Assembly (NCBI GenBank): GCA_026874595.1
Contig: CM049317.1
Location: 76,885,891-76,949,890 of the forward strand
From: Sipunculus nudus
Lineage: Eukaryota > Annelida > Sipuncula > Golfingiida > Sipunculidae
Direction: 5' to 3'
Length of the DNA: 64,000 nt
The notes beneath the pieces are model-generated. The model saw nothing but the letters and a program-made list of their open reading frames with translations. It ran no database searches and was not told where the DNA came from. The translations under genes were made by a program, and so were the position numbers. Every line of letters starts with the position of its first letter. Position 1 is the stretch's first letter. Below are positions 1 through 12,298 of this stretch, piece by piece.

Positions 1-1356
1 CAGTCTGCAGAAACTAATAAAAACACTTGATGGTCAATATCCATGCAAAGAATCATGATGATCTCCGCATTAGTTGTTCAGATACTTCAGCTTTTGTATC
101 AAATTGTCCATTATTCTGAGGGATACTTCAGAGTCCTATAGCTTGAAGGATATGGGTAACAGAGACCTAATTTCAAGTTTCCACAGGCACTTTTCATGAG
201 CCTCCTTGCATGACAAGAATGAAGATTCTAGGTCCAGTTGTTGCAATTTGTACCCTGTTGACAGATAACCACATCTTTAAAGGTCTCAAAAAAAGAGAGA
301 AAAAAATTCGTAAAAATTTGGCACCACCAGTCTGCAGGAACTGATGAAACAGCCCATGATCAATATGTATGCCGAAAATTATGACCATCAGTGTTGAAGT
401 TATTGAGATACTGCAGTTTTTGTTTCAAATTTTCAATTATTCCGGGGGGTATTTTGGAGCCATATAGCTTAAAGAATATGGATAACAGAGACCTTATTTC
501 AGGTTTCCATGGAGACTTTTCATGGGTCTCCCTGTGCGTCAAGAATGAAGATTCTAGGTCAAGTTTTTATGATTTGTGTCCTGTTAACAGATGTTCATAT
601 CTTTAAAGGTCTCAAAAATAGAGAAAAAATTCGTAAAAAAAAAAACCTGAACTAATACAAGTTGTGCCACCAGTCTGCAGGAACTGATGGAACATCTCAT
701 GATCAATATGTATGCCAAAAATCATGACCATCAGTGATGTAGTTATTGAGATATTGAAGTTTTTGTATGAAATTTTTTACTATTCTGGGGGGTACTTTGA
801 GGCCCAATAGCTCGGAGGATATGGGTAACAGAGACCTAATTTCTGGTTTCCAAGGAGATTTTTTATGGACCTCTCAGTGTGTCAAAAAAAAAAGATTCTA
901 GGTCCAGTCTTTACGATTTGTGCCTTGTTAACAGATGTTCACATTTTTAAAAGGTCTCAAAAATAGAGAAAAAAAATTCGTCAAAAATCGAAAAAAACAG
1001 GTGGCACCACCAGTCTGCATGAAGTGATGGAACATCTCATGATCAATAAGTATGCCAAAAATCATGACCATCAATGATGTAGGTAATGAGATATTAAAGT
1101 TTTTGTATGAAATTTTTGACTTTCTGGGGGGTACTTTGGGGCCCCATAGCTCGAAGGAAATGGGTAACAGAGACCTTATATCTGGTTTCCAAGGAGATTT
1201 TTCATGGACCTCTCAGAATCCCAAGTTACAAGGTTCTAGGTCCAGTGGTTACGATTTGTGCCTGGTTAACGTACGGACAGATGGACAGACAGATGGACGA
1301 CGGACAAAGAGTGATCGCTATGGCTCATATGACTTTCAGTCACCTGAGCAAAAAAC
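1..1356 (+). mobile_element. Family 1 Helentron-like element, 3' part
   Basis: This is the downstream portion of an element whose 5' end lies outside the window. It is about four tandem units of ~327-345 bp. Each unit runs from a 'CAGTCTGCAG' motif through 'GGGTAACAGAGACC' and 'AAGATTCTAGGTCCAG' to 'AAAGGTCTCAAAA'. The last unit passes into a GACAGATGGACGACGGAC-type tract (about 1275-1302) and an imperfect hairpin ending 'CACCTGAGCAAAAAA', which is a diverged form of the family 3' end. It has no coding capacity beyond short ORFs that recur because the units are homologous. The closest known class is non-autonomous Helentrons (HINEs, including bivalve pearl elements). Confidence 0.75.
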
Positions 1357-2073
1357 AATGGACCGGGCGCGATGTATAGATAAAATAGCATGTGAGGCTG
1401 TGTGCATTGCGGAGCCACAACACGTGTCAATCAGGAGATGCCCTAACTGACTTGGTTAAAAAAAATGAATACATGTTCCTGCTGGCTGAAACACTGCATG
1501 TCGCACCTCACAATCAGACTTCCAGTCACACAGACTTGTTATTGTGAACAAACACACGTGGACTGTGTTTACCTACCGCATAGCCATAACAATGTGTTAA
1601 AAAGCTGTCTGCAAGTACTGAGACTGTGTGTTTGAGTGGTTTTGCTGGGAAACTTTTGTTTTCAGCAAAACTTAACTAATAGTGTGAAAGAATAGGCATA
1701 ATACTGCCCCTGATTATGTCCCTTTAAAAATGAGGAAACTAAGGGTTTTATTGCCTCAGACTTTCGGTGTGACTACAGGTTTGGCATTAGATAAGGATTC
1801 CCATTAAGTAGGAACAATAAATACAGAAAAGCAGTATATTATGAAAAACAGGCAGCCCAAAGTTGTTGTTGCAGAACCACATTAAATTTTTTTTGGGTGG
1901 ATGTAACTACCTTCATTTTCTAATGCCATCTTAACCTAAGCTATGTAAATCTGCAGAATTCCATTTTGACCAGGGACTTCATGACAGATCAGTAGCATTT
2001 GTTTCCAGTCATTCTCAGACCTTCTGTCCACCACACCTGTGAGTCCCCAGTGTGCCATCCAGCATGACTGGGT
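1357..2073. other. Low-copy flanking DNA, no gene seen
   Basis: No convincing ORF or repeat is seen. A ~30-bp stretch at about 1677-1708 (TAGTGTGAAAGAATAGGCAT...) recurs in slightly diverged form at 33616-33645, so part of this interval belongs to an unidentified dispersed repeat. The lower end borders a candidate minus-strand terminal exon. Confidence 0.4.
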
Positions 2074-2191
2074 CTAAGATACAACTGTCTGTAAGTGAGA
2101 CATCGCTGGGGATACAGCCTTCCAATTGTGCATGCAGGGGATCACCATGAGTGGGGGTCTACCTTGAACAATCTGTCTGAGGACAATAGAG
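2074..2191 (-). CDS. Candidate terminal exon of the minus-strand gene
   Basis: On the minus strand, a pyrimidine-containing tract ends in CCAAACCAG and is followed by a 118-nt open stretch to a TAG stop. Its phase (one base, then 38 codons) matches the two bases left by the donor of the exon at 10500-10550. Joined, the peptide would continue as ...TLENG-SIVLRQIVQGRPPLMVIP... and end ...SHLQTVVS. The intron would be about 8.3 kb and would contain the 58-bp minisatellite and a nested Helentron-like pair. Support is only phase compatibility plus a fair acceptor. The exon could be non-coding, or the true next exon could lie elsewhere, for example at 10291-10459 if a 40-nt intron is used. I do not recognise the product. 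Confidence 0.28.
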
Positions 2192-3957
2192 CTGGTTTGG
2201 GGCAATCAGAAAACAAAGAGCACCAAAGGGGTGCATAACATGCCCATCATATTTCTTATGAATTGTTTATTTTGTGCTAATTACTGACCCAGAAATTAAA
2301 ACATGGTAAATACTTTAATAGCTTTTTCAAGTATTGTCACTGTACATCATTTTACTAAGTTTAAGTGAAATATCTTCATAAGCAAATGGAGAAATGAGCC
2401 TGACAAAAAAACTTTAACCTGACTTGTTCATGAACAACCAGGACCTGTGACCTTGACCTTCTGACCCCCAAATCACACGGGTGATTCCTAACCACCTATA
2501 CAATACACATGTTTAATATGAAAGCGATTGGGTAGGTGGTTGTCGAGGGAGTTGACAATAACTAACCTGGGGTGTCTATGGTCCATGCTGACAGCAACAC
2601 CTATGCCAGGGGAATGGTATAAGCTCTCCTGAACTAGTTCCGGCAAGCTAAAAATCTCACTGTGTTTTGGCTGATCAATTTCAACTCACTAACTCCTGGC
2701 TATGGGTCCTGTATTTTACCTCTAAACCATAAGAGCCTATTGTTACAAACCTACTGATAACTGACGGATAGATGAATTCTCTCTGATTTAAGGATGATCA
2801 CCATAAAGATGGGAAGGTTGTGAACGTGAATACTGTGGTTGGGATCCTGTAAATGTGTTTCTTCTTGAAAAGCAACAACACTGTCAAAGACCATATGATA
2901 ATAACCCCAAATTTATAACGTAAGCTTTTGCATGTGGAAACCGAATAAGATCTAATATCACATAATTTTTTTTAAATACAGTGAAATTTACCAGCTTGGT
3001 ATAGAGACCACCTCAAAATAACAACTACATTTTATTGGCCTTGAATCTTTTTACTTTTTTATATAAGACCATGTCTAGACAACCACCTCGCAATTGAGAC
3101 CACTTTATCAAGGTCCCATTGGTGGTCGTAATTTTGAGGTTATCTTGTATTACCAAAAATTAATCATGTCTGACCTTAAATATAAAGCTCACTGGTACAG
3201 GAAAATTTACAACAGCAACTGGTCTGTGGTTTGGTATGAAGTGGTAAAGCCCCAAATGTTACCAAACATGAGATAAATATCCTGGCATACGACTCTTTGT
3301 AATGATATCCATAATTCAAATTAACATAATCAAACAAAAATTACACCTCACAAACACAAAGGTCACACACCACCACCTGTTGCCAATCCTTCAAAACAAT
3401 TTTAATTGAAATTTTCAATTTTTTTTATCATGACAATAATGGGGCATTTCTTTATTGTTGATGGATTACAGTAGGGACCTCTTTGTATAGAATAAAGGTC
3501 AACACCTTAACTGAAGGACAACATTTTCTTATTATCGCCTCTTTGTGAGTGGCAGCTTCAAGCAAAGTTATGGTACAATAATTTTACTGCCCTCACTTAG
3601 GTTATACAGGTTTCCACATGGAATTCTTAAGGGATTTTTCACTTGATAAAAGTGTTTTTATCTAAGACAGTGGTGAAAGCAAAGTTTTAAAATGTTTTAC
3701 TAGTATTATCTAGGCATTTCTTATGTGTTATTTAGCTCTTTGAATCAGTAAGAAACTGTGACAAAAACCCTCTGGTCATTGCCAATTTTTACTGTGGGCT
3801 AAAATATAAGTAACATGTGACAAAAGAAAATGCAGGTTGCCATGTATGCCAGTCAGCTGATGAATGTATGATACGGCTACAGCATCTCAATTTTAGAGAG
3901 AACTGGGTCTGGTAAAAGCCACACCTTCAATCTGATAAAACAAAACACAGGAACGAT
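2192..3957. other. Low-copy DNA, probable intron
   Basis: No long ORF is seen. A possible short MITE lies at about 2978-3155. It has diverged inverted ends (TACAGTGAAAT... / ...GAGGTTATCTTGTA) and an internal GAGACCAC motif facing GTGGTCG. A related motif, TACAGTAGGGACCTC, occurs near 3470. If the minus-strand gene model is right, this is intron sequence. Confidence 0.35.
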
Positions 3958-4948
3958 GTCACAGGTATAACACTAGGAAGTGATATCAGAAGTGTCAGGG
4001 GAGATAACACTGATCAAGACAGGTATAACACCAGGATGTGATATCAGATGTGTCATGACTGATAAGACTGGTCAGGACAGGTGTAACACCAGGAAGTCAT
4101 ATCAGAAGTGTCATGATTGATAAGACTGGTCAGGACAGGTGTAACACAAGGAAGTCATATCAGATGTGTCATGATTGATAAGACTAGTCAGGACAGGTAT
4201 AACACCAGGAAGTCATATCAGATGTGTCATGATTGATAAGACTGGTCAGGACAGGTATAACACCAGGAAGTCATATCAGAAGTGTCATGATTGACAAGAT
4301 GTGTTAGGACAGGTGTAACACCAGGAAGTCATATCAGATGTGTCATGACTGATAAGACTGGTCAGGACAGGTGTAACACCAGGAAGTCATATCAGAAGTG
4401 TCATGATTGATAAGACTGGTCAGGACAGGTGTAACACCAGGAAGTCATATCAGAAGTGTCATGATTGATAAGACTGGTCAGGACAGGTGTAACACCAGGA
4501 AGTCATATCAGATGTGTCATGATTGATAAGACTGGTCAGGACAGGTATAACACCAGGAAGTCATATCAGATGTGTCATGATTGATAAGACTGGTCAGGAC
4601 AGGTGTAACACCAGGAAGTCATATCAGATGTGTCATGATTGATAAGACTGGTCAGGACAGGTGTAACACCAGGAAGTCATATCAGAAGTGTCATGATTGA
4701 CAAGACTGGTCAGGACAGGTATAACACCAGGAAGTCATATCAGATGTGTCATGATTGATAAGACTGGTCAGGACAGGTGTAACACCAGGAAGTCATATCA
4801 GATGTGTCATGATTGATAAGACTGGTCAGGACAGGTGTAACACCAGGAAGTCATATCAGAAGTGTCATGATTGACAAGACTGGTCAGGACAGGTGTAACA
4901 CCAGGAAGTCATATCAGAAGTGTTATGAGTGATAAGACTGGGTAGGAC
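3958..4948. repeat. 58-bp minisatellite, about 17 copies
   Basis: The motif AGGAAGTCATATCAGA recurs every 58 bases from 3975 to 4903, giving about 17 copies. The outermost copies are the most diverged (AGGATGTGATATCAG at 4033; 'GTTATGAGTGATAAG' at the right edge), while inner copies differ mainly at GTGTAACACC/GTATAACACC and GAAGTG/GATGTG. The centre is therefore more homogeneous than the edges, as expected from unequal exchange. A Helentron-like element begins only ~30 bp after the array. Confidence 0.95.
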
Positions 4949-4979
4949 CCTCTGCTGTTGCCGTTATTACAATATTAAA

Positions 4980-7900
4980 CAAGTGACCCATGGGTCATGA
5001 CGCTCAGCTGACTGGGAAGAGATTCGCAAAAGGAAATTTTAATATCTGAATGGTAGTATATACCCATTCAACTGAAGCATCAAACAGATTCACCAACAGG
5101 CCAAGATTGTGTCTGTATTTATATATCTCAAAAATAGAGAAAAAATGCAAAAACTTTAAAAAAATTCAGGTGGTTCCACCAGTCTGCAGAAACTTATAAC
5201 AACACTTAATGGTCAATATCCATGCAAAGAATTATGGTGATCTCTGCATTAGTTGTTCAGATACTTCAGCTTTTGTATCAAATTTTCCATTATTCCGAGG
5301 GATACTTCGGAGTCCTATAGCTTGAAGGATATGGTAACAGAGATCTAATTTCAGGTTTCCACAGACACTTTTCATGGGCCTCCTTGCATGAAAAGAATGA
5401 AGATTCTAGGTCCATTTGTTACAATTTGTGCCACGTTAACAGATAACAGCATCCTTAAAGGTTTTTAAAAATAGAGAAAAAAATTAGAAAAATTGAATAA
5501 AATATAGGTGGCACCACCAGTCTGCAGAAACTGATTGAAACATTCCATAATCAATATACATGCAAAGAATCATGGTGATCTCTGCATTAGTTGTTCAGAT
5601 ACTTCAGCTTTTGTATCAAATTGTCCATTATTCTGAGGGATACTTCGGAGTCCTATTGCTTGAAGGATATGGGAAACAGAGACCTATGTTCAGGTTTCCA
5701 CAGACACTTTTCATGGGCCTCCATGCATTACAAGAATGAAGAATCTAGGTCCAGTTGTTACGATTTGTACCCTGTTGACAGATAACAACATCTTTAAAGG
5801 TCCTAAAAAACAGAGAAAAAAATTTGTAAAAATTTGAAAAAAATAGAGGTGGCGCACCCAGTCTGCAGAAACTGATGGAACACCTCATGATCAATATGTA
5901 TGCCAAAAATCATGACCATCACTGTTGCAGTTATTGAGATACAGCAGTTTTTGTATCAAATTTTTCATTATCCTGGGGGGGATTTCGAGCCATACAGCTT
6001 AAAGGATATGGGTAACAGAGAGCTAATTTCAGGTTTCCATGGAAGCTTTTCATGGGTCTCCCTGTGTGAAGATTCTAGGTCCAGTTTTTATGATTTGTGC
6101 CCTGTTAACATATGTTCATATCTTTAAAGGTCTCAAAAATAGAGAAAAAATTTGTAAAAAAAACCAGAACAAATACAGGTTGTGCCACAAGTCTGCAGAA
6201 ACTGATGAAACACTCTATGATCAATATCCATGCAAAGAATTATGGTGATCTCTGCATTAGCTGTTCAGATACTTCAGCTTTTGTATCAAATTTTCCATTT
6301 TTCTGAGCTGTACTTTGGAGTGGCATAGCTCAAAGGATATGGGTAACAGAGACCTTATTTCAGGTTTCCATGGAGACTTATCATGGGTCTCCCTGTGTGT
6401 CAAGAATGAAGATTCTAGGTACAGTCGTTACGATTTGTACCCTGTTGACAGATAACTACATCCTTAAAGGTCTCAAAAATAGAGAACAAGGGACCTATGG
6501 GTCACTGTGCTCAGCTAACGTTAACCTTGAAGGTAAAAATCTAAAATAATATCAAATGGAGATAAAGTGTAAGAGGAAGAGGTAATGAAGGCCATGGTTG
6601 GTTTATATGATTGGTTTGTATTGATGAGCAAAAAATTGTTGCAAAAAATATTTTGTGACCTGACCATGTGTTTCCTAATGTTGAAACTAAAGCAATGTGA
6701 GCAGTTTGTGAACAAATGATCTGTACTATTACCATGATCATTAGTTGGTTTTTCGATTAACTGTTGACATTTCAGTAGTTTACACATTTGTTCAATTGAA
6801 TCTATTTTTTTGTATAATATATATTATTAAATATATATGTATTTTTTCATGAAATGTATACAGTTGAAATATAGCTAATTAACAACATAAAACAGGGCAA
6901 ACAAAGCCTGATCTCAAATTCTGCTGAGGCAGGAAAATAATGAACAAATGTTTGTATTAAATCCTCATTTTTTTATCACATCAATTATTTTCTAATTTAA
7001 GTTTATATTTCTATACATTTTATTTAACATATATATCTGAATATAAAAGTTGATTCATAATTCTCAATTGCATCATCATAAATCTCAATCTTGTCAGATA
7101 ACACCACATCATGCATACAAATGTTTATTTATTTTTTACCACAAAAATATATCTTTTAAATCTGCAAAACAATAAATATCTAAAAATAATACTTGATTTA
7201 GATTTCACAATTTTTAATTGTGTCTTTATTTATCCATAATGTGCTTCATATTTTATAATAATTTAAGCATACTGATGGGTTCAATTATATTTGTTAAAAT
7301 CATTTAAAAGAAAATTGATTTCTTTAAAAATGCTACATTACACAACATTGCATCTTCTGGATTACACCTTGAATTATTTTTTCAAGGAAAGTTTTTGCAT
7401 ATCAGAGTGGAAACAGCATTACAATTAAGGAGATACAGTGAAAACAATAACAATTACTGCATAACACTTGGTGGGTTGGGTTTGCAGGGGGGATGGTGTG
7501 ATTGGGGTGGTGATATGAGAATAACTGTACACCTGTCACAGCAGGGGATCTCCCCCAGTGACTGTTACAAATCAGAAACCCTGGCATAGCTGACTTCCAG
7601 TGACCTAGAGTGGGACCCTGCATCTGTAATCAAAGCACGTGACTACAGAAAAAAAATCAATAACTAGCTTAATTTTCAAGCTTTTATTTTCAAATTTCAG
7701 ATTTAGACAAACTAAATATTTATGTTTACATGCTGTGAAATTAAATCAATGGTGCTTACAGGAAAAAAACGTGCCATGGTCAAATTTGGGCAAAATTTAA
7801 GGTACTGATTTTTTTTATGCAATAACTTAAAAAATTTACAAAATTCAGATCTAATTTTGGGTAAACAATTGAATCTTAAATTAAACATAGTTATATACTT

Positions 7901-9731
7901 GAGAAAATAGACTCTAGTTTCAAAATTTTTCATGTTAAGTGAGTTATTTTTTTTCCTGATTTTTTACAAAGTCCATTATGTTTGGGTCCATAACTTAAAG
8001 AATTTATACTTTACAGACTTAATTTCTGGCATGTACATAGGAACTATATAGAGGAATATTTATGGTAAATATGAGGAAAAACAGATGAGTGGTTTTGATA
8101 TTAGGCAGTCCTGAAGTGTGAAAATAGGATTTTAATAAAAAAATTGAGGTTTTTCCTTAATTTCTCAAAGGAACAAAGTCGCATTATGCTGAATTTTGGC
8201 TTCCTAGGTCTTACGGTTTCAAAACGTGCCACATCTATGGACCGACGGACGGACAGACGGACGGACAGACGGACGGACGACGGACAATGGACCACGACTA
8301 TAGCTCAGATGACTTATAGTCAGCTGAGCTAAAAAATATTGTGAAAATTTGAAAAAATACAGGTGGCGCCACAAGTCTGCAGGAACTGATGGAACACCTC
8401 TTGATCAATATGTATGCCAAAAATTATGACCATCAGTGTTGTAGTTATTGAGATGTTGCAGTTTGTTTTTATCAAATTATCCATTTTTCTTGGGGGTTAT
8501 TGAGAACCCCCCACAGCTCAAAGGATATGGGTAACAGAGACCTTATTTCAGGTTTCCATGGAGACTTTTGATGGACCTCTCAGTGTGTCAAGAATGAAGA
8601 TTCTAGGTCCAGTCTTTATGATTTGTGCCCTGTTAACAGCTGTTCACATTTTTAAAGGTCTCAAAAATAGACAAAACAATTCGTAAAAATTGAAAAATAC
8701 AGGTGGCGCCACCAGTCTGCAGAAACTGATGAAACATCTCATGATCAATAAGTATGCCAAAAATCATGACCATCAGTGATGTAGTTAATAAGATATTGAA
8801 GTTTTTGTATGAAATTTTTTACTATTCTGGGGGGGTACTTTGGGGCCCCATAGCTCGAAGAATATGGGTAACAGAGACCTAATTTCTGGTTTCCATGGAG
8901 ACTTTTCATAGGTCTCTCAGTGTGTCAAGAATAAAGATTCTAGGTCCAGTTGTTACCATTTGTGCCACGTTAAAAGATGACAGCATCCTTAAAGGTCTCA
9001 AAAATTGAGAAAAAAATTCGTAAAAACACCTGAACAAATACAGATGGTACCATCAGTCTGCAGAAACTGATGAAACACTCTATGATCAATATCCATGCAA
9101 ACAATTTTGGTGATCTCTGAATTAGTTGTTCAGATACTTCAGCTTTTGTATCAAATTTTCCATTATTCTGAGCTGTACTTTGGAGTGCCATAGCTCAAAG
9201 GATATGGGCAACAGAGACCTAATTTCAGGTTTCCATGGAGACTTTTCATGGATTTCCCTGTGTGTCAAGAATGAAGATTCTAGGCCCAGTCTTTATGATT
9301 TGTGCCCTGTTAACAGATGTTCACATTTTTAAAGGTCTCAAAAAAAGAGAAAAAAATCTTAAAAAAAACTGAAAAATACAGGTGGCGCCACCAGTCTGCA
9401 GGAAGTGATGGAACATCTCATGATCAATATGTATGACAAAAATCATGACCATCAGTCAAGTAGTTAATGAGATATTGAAGTTTTTGTATGAAATTTTTGG
9501 ATTTTCTGGGGGGTACTTTGGGGCCCCATAGCTCGAAGGATATGGGTAACAGAGACCTAATTTCTGGTTTCCAAGGAGATTTTTCATGGACTTCTCAGAA
9601 TCCCAAGTTACAAGGTTCAAGGTCCAGGGGTTATGATTTGCGCCTGGTTAACGGACAGACAGACAGACAGACAGACGGACAGACAAAGAGTGATCGCTAT
9701 AGCTCAGATGACTTTCAGTCAGCTGAGCTAA
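4980..9731 (+). mobile_element. Family 1 Helentron-like element, ~330-bp unit array (element G)
   Basis: The 5' end is CAAGTGACCCATGGGTCA followed by CGCTCAGCTG. The 3' end is a GACAGACAGACGGAC tract (about 9652-9684), then the hairpin AGCTCAGATGACTTTCAGTCAGCTGAGCT. The 10-mer GCTCAGCTGA near the 5' end is the exact inverse of TCAGCTGAGC in the 3' hairpin. The body is about eight tandem ~330-bp units, interrupted at 6487 by another family 1 element. Unit sequence resumes at once after 8334. There is no protein gene, so it is non-autonomous. The design matches known HINE/pearl elements. Confidence 0.8.
6487..8334 (+). mobile_element. Family 1 element nested in element G (element H)
   Basis: It starts CAAGGGACCTATGGGTCACT with a slightly degraded sub-terminal motif (GCTCAGCTAACG). 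It ends in a (GACGGACA)n tract at about 8239-8284 and the canonical hairpin at 8299-8330, followed by AAAAA. The AT-rich interior lacks the 330-bp units. Instead it has one unit of the type shared with elements A, B, E and F (AACGTGCCATGG...CATAACTTAAAG...TTAGGCAGTCCTGAAGTGT). The host array reads ...AAAAATAGAGAA | H | ATATTGTGAAAATTTG..., so H is younger than G. Confidence 0.8.
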
Positions 9732-10499
9732 TAAGAAAGTAAGGCTCATTTAATGTGCAAACTGACTCCACAGTGGCTACAAACAGTTGATGGTGAATGA
9801 AAAGTAGAGAAAAAAATTTGCAAATTTAACAAAATTCAAGTTTGTTGTTTTTTTGTAGAACTTTCATTCTGTGTTTTATAAGGACAACAGTCACAACATG
9901 TTCTCCACCAGTGATCCTCTCTCTCTCTCTATCCTACCCAGCCAGCTACAGCGTCTCGTGAACCCAGCACCCCCCCCCCCCCCAACTTGACACATCCTCA
10001 GACCAGCGTTGTGTAGTCACTCAGTGAAATGGCAAGTGTTACAAGAAACTGTAGTCTTTCACTCTTTCATTTTATTATATTTAAAGGACAAACAAATAAC
10101 AGTAGGTGGTGCTGTCTATCAAATGAGTATGCAGCAGAGTAATGACAAGAAGGATGATTTATGAACATGTAAAGCCTGTGGTTGTCATAGTCTGTGGGGT
10201 TAAGATGAATGTAACCACGGGACAAGAAAGGCATGTCATTATTTACCTTTCTAAAATTCATGATATATTAGGTAAAGGCCTTGCAATAACTTAGAAGGCA
10301 AAACCTGACAAAAGACCCAATATTTTTGATGTTCTGCTGAGTAAATTTTCATGAACAGTTCTCCCAATAAGGGAAATGACAATATATGCCACCAAAGATA
10401 TTGAAGTAACATGGGTGTCTAGTTCTGGTGCTGACTGGGTAGGGGGCACCACTGTATCACTGGTGTGGTCAAACAAGTAAACAAACAGCCACGACTTAC
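9732..10499. other. Low-copy DNA with simple-sequence tracts; possible alternative exon
   Basis: It contains a (CT)n tract near 9920-9936 and a poly-C run near 9969-9982. On the minus strand, 10291-10459 is open for 56 codons to TAA (...PPTQSAPELDTHVTSIS...). It is in phase with the exon at 10500-10550 if a 40-nt intron ending CACACCAG were spliced. Such an intron would be unusually short for a mollusc, so this is noted as an alternative 3' end for the gene and not called. Confidence 0.3.
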
Positions 10500-10550
10500 C
10501 CGTTCTCTAATGTCTCCTGTTTGAACACTGGTAATGCCAGAAGAGCCTCA
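10500..10550 (-). CDS. Internal exon of an unidentified minus-strand gene
   Basis: This is a 51-nt exon with a good acceptor (TTCTACTTTCAG) and a consensus donor (GG|GTAAGTCG) on the minus strand. Read in the phase left by the exon at 10922-11069, it is fully open and encodes SEALLALPVFKQETLENG (the first residue is split across the junction; the last codon is incomplete). The two neighbouring exons each have strong splice sites and compatible phase, and this is the main evidence for a host gene here. I do not recognise the protein family. The next exon downstream could be 2074-2191 or lie outside the window. Confidence 0.55.
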
Positions 10551-10921
10551 CTGAAAGTAGAACAAACGCCCCTATGAGTGCAATTATTAAACAGTTTTAC
10601 TCATTTGTTACCCTTCACGCAGGAAGATCTAACTTTCTTGTCTTATTAATCCAAAATATCTGCCAAACATTAATCACACAGAGATCTAATGTTTTATATA
10701 TCCAAGCTAACTTACATAAACAAAATAAAAAACATGTATTTGCTTAGTAACTAAAGGGTAGTTATACCGTAACAAAAGTGTGACACCTATTGACTCAAAC
10801 TCAAAATACACATGAGAGAAAATAAACATAAGCAGATATTAATCATGTAAAATGTCTTGAAATTTTCAGGACACTGAAATCATTACCCTAAAGTTTAAAT
10901 TCATTACAAATCCATACAAAC

Positions 10922-11069
10922 CTCATGTTATAAGTCGCTGTTCCGAGTTCTACTCCAAGACCAGAGAGGGAGCCATCAAAGTCTGCAGCCAAACCTCCAT
11001 CAATATCATCAGGTTGTGACTTAAGCCATGATGGCAAACTGGCTGTAGTCAAAGGCTGAGAAGCCATAG
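10922..11069 (-). CDS. Exon of an unidentified minus-strand gene, possibly containing its start codon
   Basis: This is a 148-nt minus-strand exon preceded by a strong acceptor (TTTACTTTTCTTTCAG) and followed by a GTTTGT donor. After two bases it encodes 48 residues beginning MASQPLTTASLPSWL, with an acidic, small-residue-rich middle (PDDIDGGLAADFDG) and ending ...LGTATYNM. It leaves two bases (AG), completed by the exon at 10500-10550. The ATG at 11067 is two bases inside the exon and could be the initiator, with upstream 5' UTR exons, or an internal Met. The composition suggests a soluble, partly disordered segment. No catalytic motif or membrane segment is visible. The intron 5' of this exon contains a deep nest of mobile elements. 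Confidence 0.6.
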
Positions 11070-12298
11070 CTGAAAGAAAAGTAAACATCAGCTTATAAAG
11101 CAGTTAACCTGCTGAGTTGCTATGGCTAAGAGTATTGTAAATATTAAAGGTGCCCATTCACTCACCTTTTGAAAAAGAATTGATGTGATTTCTGGCTTCC
11201 TCTGTGTATGTAATCTGGTTATGAAAAGTTCTAATAAGGCCTCCGTGAAGGATGTATGAGCTATCAACAACATGAATGTTAACATGGCAATGTTAAACAA
11301 GGGACCCATGGGTCATGGCGCTCAGCTGATCGTGATTGGACTATAAATGTTTCTCCACTGTGATACTATATCGAGTCGATAAAGCTTATGAATACCATTG
11401 ACATGTTGGGCTATTATAAAGGAATGTAATGTAATATTTGAGTAAATGATAAATGAAATTACCTGACTGATGGATTAATAGAGTAAAATATAGTGGTTTA
11501 TTTTTTATTTATTTAGGAGGGGATGAAAATTGTGATATATTTGAGCAAATATGAATGCAATGACAGCAGTAATAAGCAGTAGTAGAATGATGATAAGGCT
11601 ATTTGTTGAAGGATCTAAAGTGTATGGTAGTCTGCAAGCTTTCAATTTGACAGATATGATGTTATGATTAACTATGCTGATGAAGTGATTTATGAATTTG
11701 TGACTGTATGACACAATATCTCTTTAGTCTTGACAAGGTACATTATTGTGATGCCCACTATGTCTACATATTACACAATATTGACATAATTTCTGGCATG
11801 TACATAGGTACCTATGGACGAATAGTTATACAAAATATTAAAGTATGAATATATCTGATTCATCTTGTTCTTGCTTACTGAGGCTGACTTTGGGATGGGG
11901 TTCGGAGAAGGGAAAAGTGAGGGCAGCACGAAGGTGGATGTAGAAATATTCTATTGTAATGTTTTTCATTTATAAAAGAATATGAAAAGCTAAAAGGAAA
12001 GGGGCCTTCCTACTTGGTTATAGTAAAGTTCTAAATACATGATTGCAAACTAATACTCTGACAAGACTGTCATGAAGAAAAACAGTAAAAGTTTTGAGAT
12101 ACTATGATGCATATGAAAATTTACAGATGGACAGGCAAGTGGACAGAATGGACTAATACCTTTATTTCACTTTCAAGGGAATAATGCATTTAAGTTTATA
12201 TATAATCCTATTTTTTTAAGCATATCCACTTTTTCCATTAAGAAGTTTTTATCTGAATCATTTTTTTATTTACAGGTTTTATAAATTTTTAATAAAAC

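Noticed and set aside
3958-4948. 58-bp periodic array as repeat-spacer units
   Set aside because: All 58 bases are shared between copies, so there are no variable spacers. It is a minisatellite.
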